NCBI GenBank assembly: GCA_966250385.1
Contig: CBINHC010000007.1
Span: 1-64,000 of the forward strand
Length of the DNA stretch: 64,000 nucleotides
Origin: DASWTL01 sp966250385
Lineage (GTDB): Bacteria; Bacteroidota; Bacteroidia; Sphingobacteriales; Sphingobacteriaceae
Reading direction: 5' to 3'
Shown here: positions 26,800-36,310 of the stretch, one piece after another
Layout of the letters: each line of letters starts with the position of its first letter
Position numbering within the stretch: position 1 is the stretch's first letter
Program-made: the position numbers and the translations under genes
Notes under the pieces: model-generated
Database searches by the model: none
Seen by the model: the letters and a program-made list of their open reading frames with translations, nothing else
What the model was told of the DNA's origin: nothing

Positions 26800-27695
26800 G
26801 GCTGCACCTCCGCTCCGCATTTCCCGATGTGTCCCCCCATTGCGCTGAAGTAAACGTCCTCCAGGTCCGGCGCCACCAGCTCGAACCCCTGACCCGGATC
26901 TTCTTCGCTGTATATATGGACGACGGTTTTCCCGCCGAGCAAACGCGTTGAGATCACCTTATGTTCGCGCTCCAGCTCCGGCAGGGCGGCCCTTTCAACC
27001 ATGCGGCGCCAGATCATTCCCTGCAGGCCCCGGACGGCCTCCGGGGGCTTAGCCTCATGCAGGATCTCCCCGTTTTTGATGATGGCCATCCGGGTGCAAA
27101 GTTCCGACACATCCTCCACGATGTGGGTCGACAGCAGCACCACGCTGTTCTCACCCAGCTCACTGAGGAGATTCAGGAACCGAACCCGCTCGCCCGGATC
27201 AAGACCTGCGGTCGGCTCATCCACGATCATCAGTTTCGGATTCCCTAACAGTGCCACTGCCACGCCGAAACGTTGCTTCATCCCGCCCGAGAACCCGCCA
27301 AGTTTCTGCCTGCGCCGGTCCCATAGATTCGTTTGCTTCAGCAAAGACTCCACCGTTTCCTTTCTGGAGGCGCGGTTGGTGATGCCCTTGAGCACGGCAA
27401 AGTAATCCAGCAGGTCCTCTGCTCTTGCTTTTGGATAGACGCCAAACTCCTGGGGAAGATATCCCAGGGTCCGCCGAACGTCCTCTTTCTGTTTCAACAG
27501 GTCGATATCTCCCAGCCGGATGGATCCCTCGTCCGGTTCCTGCAGGGTTGCCAGTATACGCATCAACGTGGATTTGCCGGCGCCATTCGGACCCAGCAAG
27601 CCATACATACCATTGGGTATGGTGAGCGTAACATCATGCAGGGCCCGGACCCCGTCAGGATATCTTTTTGAGATATTATGTATTCTTAGTGCCAT
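26796..27695 (-). CDS. ABC transporter ATP-binding protein
   Basis: 299 aa ATPase for the downstream permease-peptidase. Walker A is GPNGAGKS (35-42), the Q-loop is YLPQEFG, the signature FSGGMKQ is at 135-141, and Walker B LMIVDE is at 155-160 followed by the D-loop and the H-loop in LLSTHIVEDV. It shows the CcmA/DrrA-like pattern of ABC-2 systems, with an extra C-terminal domain of about 75 residues. It overlaps the next gene by 4 nt, implying translational coupling and a fixed stoichiometry. Confidence 0.95.
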   Translation of the reverse strand: MALRIHNISKRYPDGVRALHDVTLTIPNGMYGLLGPNGAGKSTLMRILATLQEPDEGSIRLGDIDLLKQKEDVRRTLGYLPQEFGVYPKARAEDLLDYFAVLKGITNRASRKETVESLLKQTNLWDRRRQKLGGFSGGMKQRFGVAVALLGNPKLMIVDEPTAGLDPGERVRFLNLLSELGENSVVLLSTHIVEDVSELCTRMAIIKNGEILHEAKPPEAVRGLQGMIWRRMVERAALPELEREHKVISTRLLGGKTVVHIYSEEDPGQGFELVAPDLEDVYFSAMGGHIGKCGAEVQP

Positions 27696-27960
27696 ATTTT
27701 GTCTGGTCGTTCAGATCTGCCTGCATCGGTTCGGCACCGATGGCCCGGCAACACTAATGTACTGGCAAGTACTAGGTATTACAAGTTACATGGCGGAAAA
27801 TTCGACAAATGCAGGAAATTTGTCTACGAACACCCCGGGGGGCCACGGGTATGTAAAGTCAGGTTTGCTCCACCGGTCGCAGCGGCTGAGCTGCCAAAAA
27901 TAAATTCCGGAAAGCGGTCAACTATTTGTATAATAACGGTTAATCTGTAAAGAACTGAAC

Positions 27961-29247
27961 ATGGAAATCCTGGTAATAGCCTTTCTGATACTCCTGAACG
28001 GCATCTTTTCAATGAGTGAAATTGCATTAGTATCCTCGCGCAAATTCAAGCTGGAACGTGAGGCCAAAAGAGGCAGCGTCAATGCGCAGAAGGCCCTTGA
28101 AATGTCTGACAATCCCAACACCTTCCTTTCAACGGTACAGATCGGCATCACGCTGATCGGAATACTGACCGGTATCTTCAGCGGGGAGCGGATTACCAGT
28201 GATCTTCAGCAGAAAATCGGCCAATTCGGTCCCGCAGCTCCCTATTCACATACCATCGCCATTGCCATCGTGGTGGTGCTCCTCACCTACTTCTCGATCG
28301 TATTCGGAGAGCTGATACCGAAAAGGATCGGATTGACCTTTCCAGAAAAGATCGCTGCCCTGGTAGCATATCCCATGGAAATCATCTCGAAAGTCGCCAA
28401 GCCGTTCATCTGGCTGCTGGGCAAAACGAATGATCTTGTTCTGGGCCTGTTCGGTATTCGGGGGAATCGCGACCATGCAGTTTCCGAGGAAGAGATCACC
28501 TCCATTATCAGGGAAGGAACCGTTACCGGGGAGGTCCAGGAAATTGAGCACGATATCGTGAAGCGGGTTTTCGTGCTGGGCGACCGGAAAGTCAGAGACC
28601 TGATGACACACCGCACCGACCTGGTTTGGCTGGACATCAACGATGACCTTGCTGAAATCCGCCGGAAGACCCGGGGGCGGATTCACTCCGTATACCCGGT
28701 ATCGCAGAAAGCCAGGGACAACCTGGCAGGAATCATCAACCTGAAGGAAGTGCTTCTTGATAGCGGTGACGGCAAGCCCTTCAGCCTGGAAACCTTCCTC
28801 AGGCAGCCGGTCTTTGTGCATGAACACCTCCCGGTATACGCGTTGCTGGAACAGCTGAAACAGAACTCCGCTCACTATGCCGTCGTCGTTGACGAATACG
28901 GCGCCCTGGAAGGCATGATCACGCTGTATGATGTGCTGGACGCCCTGGTGGGAGAACAGGCAGTGCCTGGTCAGCCGGAACAGCATCATATTATCCGGCG
29001 GGACAAGAATTCATGGCTTGCAGATGGGCAGTATCCGTACTTTGAACTGCTCGGCTACCTGGAAATTGAAGACCAGGAGGAAGAGCATTTTGTCACACTT
29101 GCCGGGTTGGTCCTCAGCTTGCTGAACCATATCCCTGTGGCCGGTGAAAAAGTACGGTGGCGGGACTTCGAGCTTGAAATCGTGGATATGGACGACCGTA
29201 AGATTGATAAGGTACTGATTACCAGAATACCGGACACCGAATCTTAA
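27961..29247 (+). CDS. CNNM/CorC (HlyC/CorC)-family transporter
   Basis: 428 aa. An N-terminal DUF21 membrane domain with four helices (about 1-180) is followed by a CBS pair (about 205-335, beginning VRDLMTHRTDLVWLD) and a C-terminal CorC/HlyC transporter-associated domain (about 350-425). Relatives move or sense Mg2+ or Co2+; the older name hemolysin is not supported. The long 5' gap (27696-27960) contains no gene. Monocistronic on the plus strand. Ion inferred from family. Confidence 0.93.
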   Translation: MEILVIAFLILLNGIFSMSEIALVSSRKFKLEREAKRGSVNAQKALEMSDNPNTFLSTVQIGITLIGILTGIFSGERITSDLQQKIGQFGPAAPYSHTIAIAIVVVLLTYFSIVFGELIPKRIGLTFPEKIAALVAYPMEIISKVAKPFIWLLGKTNDLVLGLFGIRGNRDHAVSEEEITSIIREGTVTGEVQEIEHDIVKRVFVLGDRKVRDLMTHRTDLVWLDINDDLAEIRRKTRGRIHSVYPVSQKARDNLAGIINLKEVLLDSGDGKPFSLETFLRQPVFVHEHLPVYALLEQLKQNSAHYAVVVDEYGALEGMITLYDVLDALVGEQAVPGQPEQHHIIRRDKNSWLADGQYPYFELLGYLEIEDQEEEHFVTLAGLVLSLLNHIPVAGEKVRWRDFELEIVDMDDRKIDKVLITRIPDTES

Positions 29248-29315
29248 GGGAATGATTCAGGAAGCCAAAAAATCTCCGGTCGTGTTCCCGCAGGAAAATA
29301 CCCGAGCTATGAAGT

Positions 29316-29915
29316 TCAGACGGCCGACGCTGCCTGGCGGAGGAACGGTGTACCCGCGGAAAAGGCGGAGCTCAGATTCCGGTTGGCCTGACGGATATGT
29401 CTTTCATCATGGGTGATCAGGAAGGCGACCGTATCCCCTGCATTCAGTTTGATCAGGGCACTTAGCGATGTTCGAATCTTAACCGAATTGATATCGATCT
29501 GCCGCATCTCCTCCAATAGCTTACTTAACCGCTCCTGGAAGTCCATAAACTCCGCAACTACGGCATAACCGCTTTGGCCGACAACAGGTAGGTGCCTGGC
29601 CGCCGCCTTGTATGTTCCCTGGCCCCGGTCAGGGTCCATCATCTTTTGAAAATACCGGCCAAGCCAGCTGGCCGCATAGGACCCGGCACCTGTTTTCCGC
29701 CCCTTCAGGACCCCCGCTTCGAGCAATGGGAGATAGTACCGGTAATACGTATTCAGATGCTCCAGACATTCAGCAACAGACCATCCGCCGCCAGCCGGCC
29801 GGCAATTCAGATCATGTTCATCGAGGTTTTGAAATACCCGGATGGCGTGAGTCAGATGTGATTCCAGCTGCAAGGCGTGTGAATTCAAAAACTCCAATTT
29901 ATCCAATTTTTTCAT
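29316..29915 (-). CDS. DinB-family protein
   Basis: 199 aa fitting the DinB/YfiT four-helix bundle. Motifs include WSVAECLEHLNTYYRYY (first metal His) and AFLITHDERHIRQANR (the later His pair), together a probable three-histidine metal site. Members act as thiol-dependent S-transferases or have unknown roles. It runs in the same direction as the Crp/Fnr regulator 64 bp upstream, which may control it. Substrate unknown. Confidence 0.88.
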   Translation of the reverse strand: MKKLDKLEFLNSHALQLESHLTHAIRVFQNLDEHDLNCRPAGGGWSVAECLEHLNTYYRYYLPLLEAGVLKGRKTGAGSYAASWLGRYFQKMMDPDRGQGTYKAAARHLPVVGQSGYAVVAEFMDFQERLSKLLEEMRQIDINSVKIRTSLSALIKLNAGDTVAFLITHDERHIRQANRNLSSAFSAGTPFLRQAASAV

Positions 29916-29979
29916 GCACTATTCTTTTTTCACAAAATTGGCCGGTCCGATCGTCATAAACATTGGTAAATACCAACAC

Positions 29980-30564
29980 TTAAAATTTCACCCGGTTCAG
30001 AAGTTTGCTGAAGTTCGTCGCATCAATCCCCAGATAACTGGCGATATATTTATGCGGTATCATATTCAATATGTGCGGACTTCGGTCGAACAGGATCCGG
30101 AACTTTTCTTCTGAGGAGAAGCATTGAAGTTCAACCTGCCGTTCAAGTAGCCCCGATATCGTACCTGATAAAGCGCTGGTTACCATACGCCGAATACCCG
30201 GATGCTGCTCCATCAAGGCCTTTAACGAAGCATACGGCATTCTTAAAAATCCCGACTCCGTTAAACTTTCATAGAAATATCTGGAGGGAGTTTCAGTGAG
30301 CATGGAATCCAGAACGCCGCCGAACGAGTTTACATAGGTAAAAACGATGGTCGCTTCCCTGTTTTTCTCATCCTGGTAGTAGACCCGTTGAAGACCTGCC
30401 GTAATAAAATACAGGTATCGCTCAGTCTGCCCCCTATCCGTGATCAGTCTTTTGCGTGGAACGGCAACGGATTCCCACCCGCTCTGAAACACCTGCCACT
30501 CTTCATCGCTGAGCGGGCTTATCGAAAACACACAGGTTTTGAGACTGAGCAGATCCTTATCCAT
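29980..30564 (-). CDS. Crp/Fnr-family transcriptional regulator
   Basis: 194 aa. A cyclic-nucleotide-binding-like beta-roll fills about 20-125 (RYLYFITAGLQRVYYQDE is its central strand), followed by a dimer helix and a short C-terminal segment with IASYLGIDATNFSKLLN as recognition region. The canonical cAMP-binding signature is not evident, so the ligand is unlikely to be cAMP. The DinB gene lies directly downstream. Domain layout matches the widespread Bacteroidota Crp-like regulators. Confidence 0.87.
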   Translation of the reverse strand: MDKDLLSLKTCVFSISPLSDEEWQVFQSGWESVAVPRKRLITDRGQTERYLYFITAGLQRVYYQDEKNREATIVFTYVNSFGGVLDSMLTETPSRYFYESLTESGFLRMPYASLKALMEQHPGIRRMVTSALSGTISGLLERQVELQCFSSEEKFRILFDRSPHILNMIPHKYIASYLGIDATNFSKLLNRVKF

Positions 30565-31123
30565 TAGAAAACATTACCATTCCGGGAAATTACCGCCTTT
30601 TCTCCGAATGCGCAATCTCAATACCCGGGAAAGCCCATTTTTATAGTTACGTTCCATAGAACCTGCAGGTCATTAGCTTGTGGGATGTAAGGCACAAATG
30701 ATTTTAGCCTTGTGATAGAATATACTGACGGACAGTATCCGGACTTGCTTCGCCATTAGAACAAACGGAGTAGCCATCTGACGGAGGTTTCAACTGCCGT
30801 AATACGGTTCCCGGCCCAATCGATCTGACGAATGAATTCGCGGACAAAACCCGTTGAGGTCCGATGCAACTTCGGGAGGTCTCTGGTAATGGGCGCTTCC
30901 ATTTTTGATCTTTTGACCTTACAAAATAGCAGGTTTTTGTTACTGGAAAGGACCATTTTTTGGGCGGATATCTCCATGCATGATGGCCCCGGTCTTGAAG
31001 CCGCACTGCAAAGCATTATATTTTCCTACTTTAGCCTCGTAGGATATCTCCAGGCCAACAGATCAAAACCCCGGAGATTTGAGAATAATTTACATGAGGA
31101 TAGCCACGCACCCGAAATTAAAA
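30565..31123. other. 559-bp region with only a gene relic
   Basis: Between the divergent Crp/Fnr and phosphoesterase genes. It contains the AAA-ATPase relic described separately at 30790-30902, and an ACCTGCAGGT palindrome at 30659-30668. Otherwise no coding signal. Base composition is AT-richer than flanking core genes. Confidence 0.5.
30790..30902 (-). pseudogene. N-terminal relic of an AAA/DUF4143-type ATP-binding protein
   Basis: From ATG 30902 (minus) the frame reads MEAPITRDLPKLHRTSTGFV followed by REFIRQIDWAGNRIT, matching the N-terminal pattern of Bacteroidota AAA ATPases of the DUF4143 group, whose next element should be a G-x-RGVGKT P-loop. Instead the similarity stops after about 37 residues and no Walker motif follows, so only the beginning is left. 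A short coincidental similarity cannot be excluded. Confidence 0.35.
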
Positions 31124-32437
31124 ATGCTTAAAAAACGATCTTTGCTTCTAGTTGCGATAACCGCTTTAATATCGATAAACCCGGTTTCAGCTCAAATTAA
31201 CGCCTATACCATCATAGCCAACCCCGGCGAAAATGCTTCACGGGAAATCCGTCTCAACTGGCATACGGACCCTGGCAGCGGCGATTCCTACATAACATAC
31301 ACGAAAAGATCAGATAAAAACTGGAGAAATGCCATCACGGTCCGCGCTGATCAGCAGTTATGCACCGTTTTCGACAGCATTTATTCAAAAAAGCCGAATG
31401 GTGAAAACTTCCACGAAGCTGCGCGCTTTTTGCGTAATACGATTGCCTTGCAAGGACTAAAAGAGAATACAGCGTATAAGTATAAGCTGTCTTCAAAAAA
31501 TACTTCTGACGGTTCCTACAATAATACGAACAGCGAAACTCATTATTTCAAAACAGCACCCGGGTCCGAAAAATGGGCCATGGGCATTATTTCGGATATG
31601 CACGTTTACGCTCCCCTGCCAAACAGGCAAACCGTTGCCATGGCGATGATACAGCAACTGGAAAAACAAAATAAAAAGCCGCTTGATATGATGCTCCACG
31701 TTGGAGATATATCCGCCTGGGGTGGCAGCTATTCATTTTGGCCTGCGTTGTACTCAGACGCTACTTTCAGAAAATACGTTTGGGCCGGAGTCAATGGAAA
31801 TCACGACAATATGACCCGACTAAATGGCCAAAGCAATCAGTTTTTCCGGAACGTGAACAACAATCCGATTAATGGTTACGAGGGGGAAGTCGGAGTATCC
31901 TATTACTTTATTTATGGCGATGCGCTATTCGTGATGCTTAACAACGAGGCCATGAAAAGCGCCGAAGAACTGGCAAAGGCCCAGAACTGGACAAGGGAAG
32001 TGATAAAAGGCAACCCAGCAAAATACGTCATCGTGTTATCGCATTACCAATGGTTCATGGGAGATGATGGCAGGACCTCGCAATACAGCCGCTGGAAAGA
32101 GTTATTTGACGAATACGGGGTGGACCTGGCCATCAGCGGAAACAACCATATCTACGTCCGAACCAACGCCTTATATGCTGACCGGCAGACCGATGGTTCA
32201 AAGGGAACGGTGTATGTCCAGACACCATCCTCGGATAATGAAAGGGGGCGAGCCCTTGACGAGCAGCTCCACAATAAAGATCTGATCAAGTTCCGTTGGT
32301 CAGAAGGGAGCGAAACCGTCGGAGCGCTGATCATGAAAGCGGGCAAAAAGGGCTTAACTCTGACCCTTTACAATCGAAATGGCACTGCGATCGATCAGGT
32401 GTCGGTCAAACCAAAATCAAAAAAAACCGGAATATAG
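31124..32437 (+). CDS. Secreted metallophosphoesterase, purple-acid-phosphatase-like
   Basis: 437 aa from ATG 31124, which directly precedes a signal peptide (LKKRSLLLVAITALISINPV, cleavage near SAQ). A fibronectin-like N-terminal domain (about 25-130) precedes the metallophosphoesterase domain. Metal-site motifs in order: ISDMHVY, HVGDISAWGG, NGNHDNM, VLSHYQWF, and SGNNHIYVR in place of GHxH. The last motif reads N-N-H where most purple acid phosphatases have G-H-x-H, as some relatives do. The gene is visibly AT-richer than its surroundings and lies in a gene-poor stretch, consistent with acquisition by transfer. Confidence 0.85.
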   Translation: MLKKRSLLLVAITALISINPVSAQINAYTIIANPGENASREIRLNWHTDPGSGDSYITYTKRSDKNWRNAITVRADQQLCTVFDSIYSKKPNGENFHEAARFLRNTIALQGLKENTAYKYKLSSKNTSDGSYNNTNSETHYFKTAPGSEKWAMGIISDMHVYAPLPNRQTVAMAMIQQLEKQNKKPLDMMLHVGDISAWGGSYSFWPALYSDATFRKYVWAGVNGNHDNMTRLNGQSNQFFRNVNNNPINGYEGEVGVSYYFIYGDALFVMLNNEAMKSAEELAKAQNWTREVIKGNPAKYVIVLSHYQWFMGDDGRTSQYSRWKELFDEYGVDLAISGNNHIYVRTNALYADRQTDGSKGTVYVQTPSSDNERGRALDEQLHNKDLIKFRWSEGSETVGALIMKAGKKGLTLTLYNRNGTAIDQVSVKPKSKKTGI

Positions 32438-32703
32438 CCGGCAGATTTTCTCCTGGGTAGTTTTGGAAGGAGTTTCCCTGGCGAAAGGACCGGTTTCCGA
32501 CCATTTTAGTTGCGGCACTCTTCTGATATTGGCCTATGGGAGGTTCACCCCGGCAAACTTGCTGCCCCCATTTCGAAAACAGCAGCAACGTACTTCACTT
32601 TCTGACACTGGCTTGGAGAAGAGCGTATACCCGATATTCGGGAGCATACTATTTCACCGGCCAGCATACTGGATTAGTTAAAAAGACCAGAACCACCTAG
32701 ACG

Positions 32704-33372
32704 ATGAAGCTACTACTCACTTCGGCAGGAATCAGCAACCCAAGCATCGAGCGGGCGTTGACCGAGCTTTTGAACAAACCGATTGAGGAGTGCAGGGCAC
32801 TTTATATTCCGACCGCCATATACCCGATTCCGAATGCTCCGCACCTTACCTTCGATGTGATCTGCGGCCAGCTGGGCGCTCCGTTTTGTCAGCTCGGCTG
32901 GAAGTCGGTCGGCCTCCTTGAACTGGCGGCACTTCCTACATTGAAAAAGGAACTCTGGTTTCCAATGCTCCAGGATACAGATGCATTGCTGGTCGGTGGC
33001 GGCGATTGCCAGTACCTGTGCTATTGGATGAAAGAGTCCGGACTTGCAGATCTGCTACCCGTTTTGCTCGGGAGAACCGTCTATGTCGGTCTCAGCGCTG
33101 GCAGCATGATCATGACACGTTACGGAACCACCTACCGAAACCACCTGTTACCGATCGAAACTCCGAAGTCGCTGAATATCTTGGATTTCGCTATACATCC
33201 GCATCTGGATCACGAATGGTTTCCGGACAATTCGCTTGAAAATCTAAGAAAGCTAGCCGCTACCCTTCCTTTCGCCTCATACGCAATTGACGACCAGACG
33301 GCCATTAAGGTAGCAGACGGCAATATTGAAGTTATTTCGGAAGGGAATTGGAAATTGTTTCACAGACGGTAA
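32704..33372 (+). CDS. Peptidase E-like protein (family S51)
   Basis: 222 aa, class I glutamine-amidotransferase-like fold of the S51 serine peptidases. The nucleophile elbow is GLSAGSM with S131; the preceding LLVGGGD loop (about 96-101) and the His-rich AIHPHLDHEWF (about 172-183) complete the expected site. E. coli peptidase E cleaves Asp-X dipeptides; cyanophycinase is a relative. Cytoplasmic, no signal peptide. It is shorter than typical cyanophycinases and close to PepE in length. The region upstream (32438-32703) has no gene. Confidence 0.85.
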   Translation: MKLLLTSAGISNPSIERALTELLNKPIEECRALYIPTAIYPIPNAPHLTFDVICGQLGAPFCQLGWKSVGLLELAALPTLKKELWFPMLQDTDALLVGGGDCQYLCYWMKESGLADLLPVLLGRTVYVGLSAGSMIMTRYGTTYRNHLLPIETPKSLNILDFAIHPHLDHEWFPDNSLENLRKLAATLPFASYAIDDQTAIKVADGNIEVISEGNWKLFHRR

Positions 33373-33448
33373 TGGAGACTTCCGGAGGGCTCTCCCATAA
33401 AATCAGGCAAACGGCATCCCGAATAGAAACCGTTTTTTCCGAAGAACC

Positions 33449-33856
33449 TCAACCAATCCGGACCTTTTGTTTACGAACAATCAGCCAGATCAGGACGGCA
33501 GAAACAAGCGTCAAGGGGGTAAATACGATCCTTTCAAAATCTGTCTTCGCTGTAAGATTTCCGAGCGTATTTAAGCTAAACACAACGACAAAGAACCATA
33601 AAACATGATTCAGGATCCGCTCCGGAATGCGGTGCCTCACGAGATTACCTTTGAACAGGAGTACAGTGATCAGAAGGATGTTTATGAGGATGGACGCTGT
33701 TTCAAACATATACATTTCGTTGACAGACGACAGTTTTCCGGCCCAGACATTCTCATACGGAATCACCTGAAGCAGGATAAGAAGATGAAAAACAACGACG
33801 GCACTCAGGATGATCAGCATGGTCAGGAGGGCTGTTTTTTTTGTAATGGTTTCCAT
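33449..33856 (-). CDS. Small four-helix membrane protein, unknown function
   Basis: 135 aa with four hydrophobic helices at about 9-31, 49-70, 84-102 and 110-128 and few charged residues except near the termini. No motif recognised. Similar 130-residue membrane proteins are common as singletons in Bacteroidota. It lies just beyond the IS256 fragment that follows mnmE. Confidence 0.65.
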   Translation of the reverse strand: METITKKTALLTMLIILSAVVVFHLLILLQVIPYENVWAGKLSSVNEMYMFETASILINILLITVLLFKGNLVRHRIPERILNHVLWFFVVVFSLNTLGNLTAKTDFERIVFTPLTLVSAVLIWLIVRKQKVRIG

Positions 33857-33980
33857 TAATCACATTCAGAAGCCAAATATAGGCAGTCTTCTCTCTACTT
33901 CTGATATAGTGCCACATACATTTTGCTCAATAGGAAAAAGGTGCCCGGTTCTGCTTTCCGCCAAAATTGTAGCAGGCCAT

Positions 33981-34215
33981 TCATCCCAGTTGGTCCGCCA
34001 GCTTCTTACAGCGTACCCGTATTTCCCGCCCCATTTTTGTTCGAATAACTCCAGTACGGCTTCGGCCATTTGCATATTCGGAGCGGTATAGATCCGGTAT
34101 AGTTCCGTTTCATATCCTGGGTAAACTGCTTCCTGTCCTCCCACGACGTATTTACAGGCATTCCTAAACTGGTGGACCGCGCAGACCGGGGTCGTTGACT
34201 GGGGAAATACGGAGC
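33981..34215 (-). pseudogene. Internal fragment of an IS256-family transposase
   Basis: 235 bp that align with positions 414-639 of the left-edge transposase, in opposite orientation. The encoded peptide keeps FPQSTTPVCAVHQFRNACKYVV and LFEQKWGGKYGYAVRSWRTN. Relative to the intact copy there is a 2-nt deletion and an 11-nt insertion about 45 bp apart, which together restore the frame. No terminal inverted repeat or catalytic residue is present. The fragment begins two bases after the mnmE stop codon. Clearly a relic; identity to the other copy is high, so the event may not be ancient. Confidence 0.92.
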
Positions 34216-34217
34216 TT

Positions 34218-35582
34218 TTACTTTCCGATACAGAATTTTGAAAAGATGTTATCCAGCAGGTCATCCGTTGTGACGGTACCCGTAATCTCACCCAGGAAGT
34301 GCAGCGCCTGTTTGATATCCATCGACAGGAAATCTGAAGTAACCGGATTATCGATTCCGAACAGCACCCGGTCGAGTGATTCCCGGGTCTGCTGGAGTGC
34401 TTCAACATGGCGGATGTTGGTTACCAGGACATCGTCCGTACTGATATGATGAAGGTTAACTTTACGCAGAATCTCCTCCTTCAGCTCATCGATGCCTTCC
34501 TTGTTCTTTGCAGAGATATAATTTGGATCCAGGTGTGCGAACTCCTGTTGTTGAGCCGGGCTTAGAAGATCGGACTTGTTGGCGACGAGCACGAGCGGAA
34601 TCTGAAGCTTTTCTACTTCGGCAACCTGCTCTTCCACTTCCTTCAGGTTCTGACCCGGGTCAACCAGGTAGATAATCAGTTTGGCAGCTTTCATCTTCTC
34701 AAGCGTCCGCTCCACTCCTTTCGCTTCGATAATATCAAGCGTTTCCCGGATACCGGCAGTATCTATAAACCGGAACGTAATCCCGTGAATATTGATCTCA
34801 TCTTCGATCGTATCCCGCGTCGTACCGGCGATTTCCGACACGATGGCCCGCTCTTCGTTAAGGAGTGCATTCAGCAGGGTGGATTTCCCGACATTCGGCT
34901 TACCGGCAATGACTACGGGTACCCCATTCTTCATGACGTTTCCCTGCTCAAAAGACTGGATCAGGCGCTGAATCACCCGCTGGATCTGCAGGATCAGTGC
35001 CTTTAACTGATCCCGGTTGGCAAACTCAACATCTTCTTCAGCAAAGTCCAGCTCCAGTTCGATCATCGATGCGAAATGGATCAGCTGTTCCCGGAGACCT
35101 TTCAGCTCATGCGAAAATCCGCCCCGCATTTGCTGCATCGCCACCTGGTGGGAGGCCTGAGAATTCGAAGCGATCAGATCCGCAACCGCTTCCGCCTGAG
35201 AGAGGTCCATGCCGCCATTTAAAAAGGCTCTTAAGGTAAACTCACCGGGTCTGGCTGCCCGGGCTCCCTGCCTGATAAGCAGTTTGATGATACTCTCAAT
35301 GATGTACTTCGACCCATGCGTTGATATTTCAACCACATCCTCACGGGTATACGAGTTCGGCCCGATGAACAACGACACCAGGACTTCGTCCAGGATCACT
35401 TCACCGTCCCGGATCGTTCCGAAGTGAATCGTATGGGAAGCCTGCTTATTCAGGTCCTTACCTTTGAACACACCACGGGTAATTTCAATGGCCCTGGGGC
35501 CTGAAAGACGAATAACGGCAATGGCTCCGCTTCCGGTTGCTGTGGCCAGGGCCACAATGGTATCAGCATTATGTTGGATCAT
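34218..35582 (-). CDS. mnmE: tRNA modification GTPase MnmE
   Basis: 454 aa, full length. With MnmG this GTPase installs the (carboxymethyl)aminomethyl group on U34 of certain tRNAs. An N-terminal tetrahydrofolate-binding domain (1-120) precedes a helical domain that holds the inserted G domain: G1 GKPNVGKS (227-234), G3 DTAGI (274-278), G4 NKSD (335-338). The C-terminal CIGK (451-454) carries the essential cysteine. The coding sequence is complete even though an IS fragment starts two bases after the stop, so its native 3' flank has been replaced. Monocistronic. Confidence 0.98.
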   Translation of the reverse strand: MIQHNADTIVALATATGSGAIAVIRLSGPRAIEITRGVFKGKDLNKQASHTIHFGTIRDGEVILDEVLVSLFIGPNSYTREDVVEISTHGSKYIIESIIKLLIRQGARAARPGEFTLRAFLNGGMDLSQAEAVADLIASNSQASHQVAMQQMRGGFSHELKGLREQLIHFASMIELELDFAEEDVEFANRDQLKALILQIQRVIQRLIQSFEQGNVMKNGVPVVIAGKPNVGKSTLLNALLNEERAIVSEIAGTTRDTIEDEINIHGITFRFIDTAGIRETLDIIEAKGVERTLEKMKAAKLIIYLVDPGQNLKEVEEQVAEVEKLQIPLVLVANKSDLLSPAQQQEFAHLDPNYISAKNKEGIDELKEEILRKVNLHHISTDDVLVTNIRHVEALQQTRESLDRVLFGIDNPVTSDFLSMDIKQALHFLGEITGTVTTDDLLDNIFSKFCIGK

Positions 35583-35704
35583 TGCCGCAAAGGTACCAAT
35601 TCCTGAGGATTACATCAGGAAGCGGAGCTGCCCAATATGGGTTTGATGTTAGTTCCGGCAGCCGGTTATTCCTCCCGGCATCGGTGACCAGATGTCGTCG
35701 TGAA

Positions 35705-36202
35705 CTATCCGGCCTCCTGGCTTTCCATTTCGCTTTGAATCGCAGTCTCACCGCCGTACGCATGCGATGCCGTTATCAGGCCCTTCCAGTAAATGGCCGT
35801 GTTGATCCGTCTCTTTCGTTTGAAGCCGGGTTCGGAATACTTGCGGTAGAAAGAAATAGATACCGGTGGCCGGGAAGGCTGCCGATAAGTCAGTGCAAGC
35901 TGGGCCACAACCTGCTTAAGGATCAGACTGCATGCGGTCACATCCTTCAGATCCACGATCCGGCTATTGATCCGGTGCGCATAGTTCAGGTAGATCAGAA
36001 TCCCCTGCCGGCGGTCTATTCCGAGGATCTGCTCATGCAGCAGCTGATATTCGTCTATTTTCAAACCGCGGATCTCGGCAATTTCCCGCAACATCAGCAG
36101 GAGCCGATTCCGGATGATCTGATGCTTAATAAGCCGGTAAGCATAGGCACTTAGCAAGAGGGCGACCACTGTCCCCGAAAGGATCTTTATAAGAAATATC
36201 AT
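35705..36202 (-). CDS. Hypothetical protein with N-terminal membrane anchor
   Basis: 165 aa. One N-terminal transmembrane segment (about 4-22) is followed by a basic, mostly helical region (KHQIIRNRLLLMLREIAEIRGLKI) and a mixed domain to the C-terminus. No family recognised. The sequence has a natural amino-acid composition and starts at ATG with a usable gap to its neighbours, so I accept it as a gene. It follows the GreA/GreB-like gene by about 110 bp in the same direction. Confidence 0.65.
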   Translation of the reverse strand: MIFLIKILSGTVVALLLSAYAYRLIKHQIIRNRLLLMLREIAEIRGLKIDEYQLLHEQILGIDRRQGILIYLNYAHRINSRIVDLKDVTACSLILKQVVAQLALTYRQPSRPPVSISFYRKYSEPGFKRKRRINTAIYWKGLITASHAYGGETAIQSEMESQEAG

Positions 36203-36310
36203 ACTGGTTGGATTTAAATGGAATGACTGTGAAATGAGTAAGGAAAAAAGCGTAAAGAAAGGCAGACCGTACGTTACAGCCTGCCTTTACAACTGTACAG
36301 AACCGGTAGG

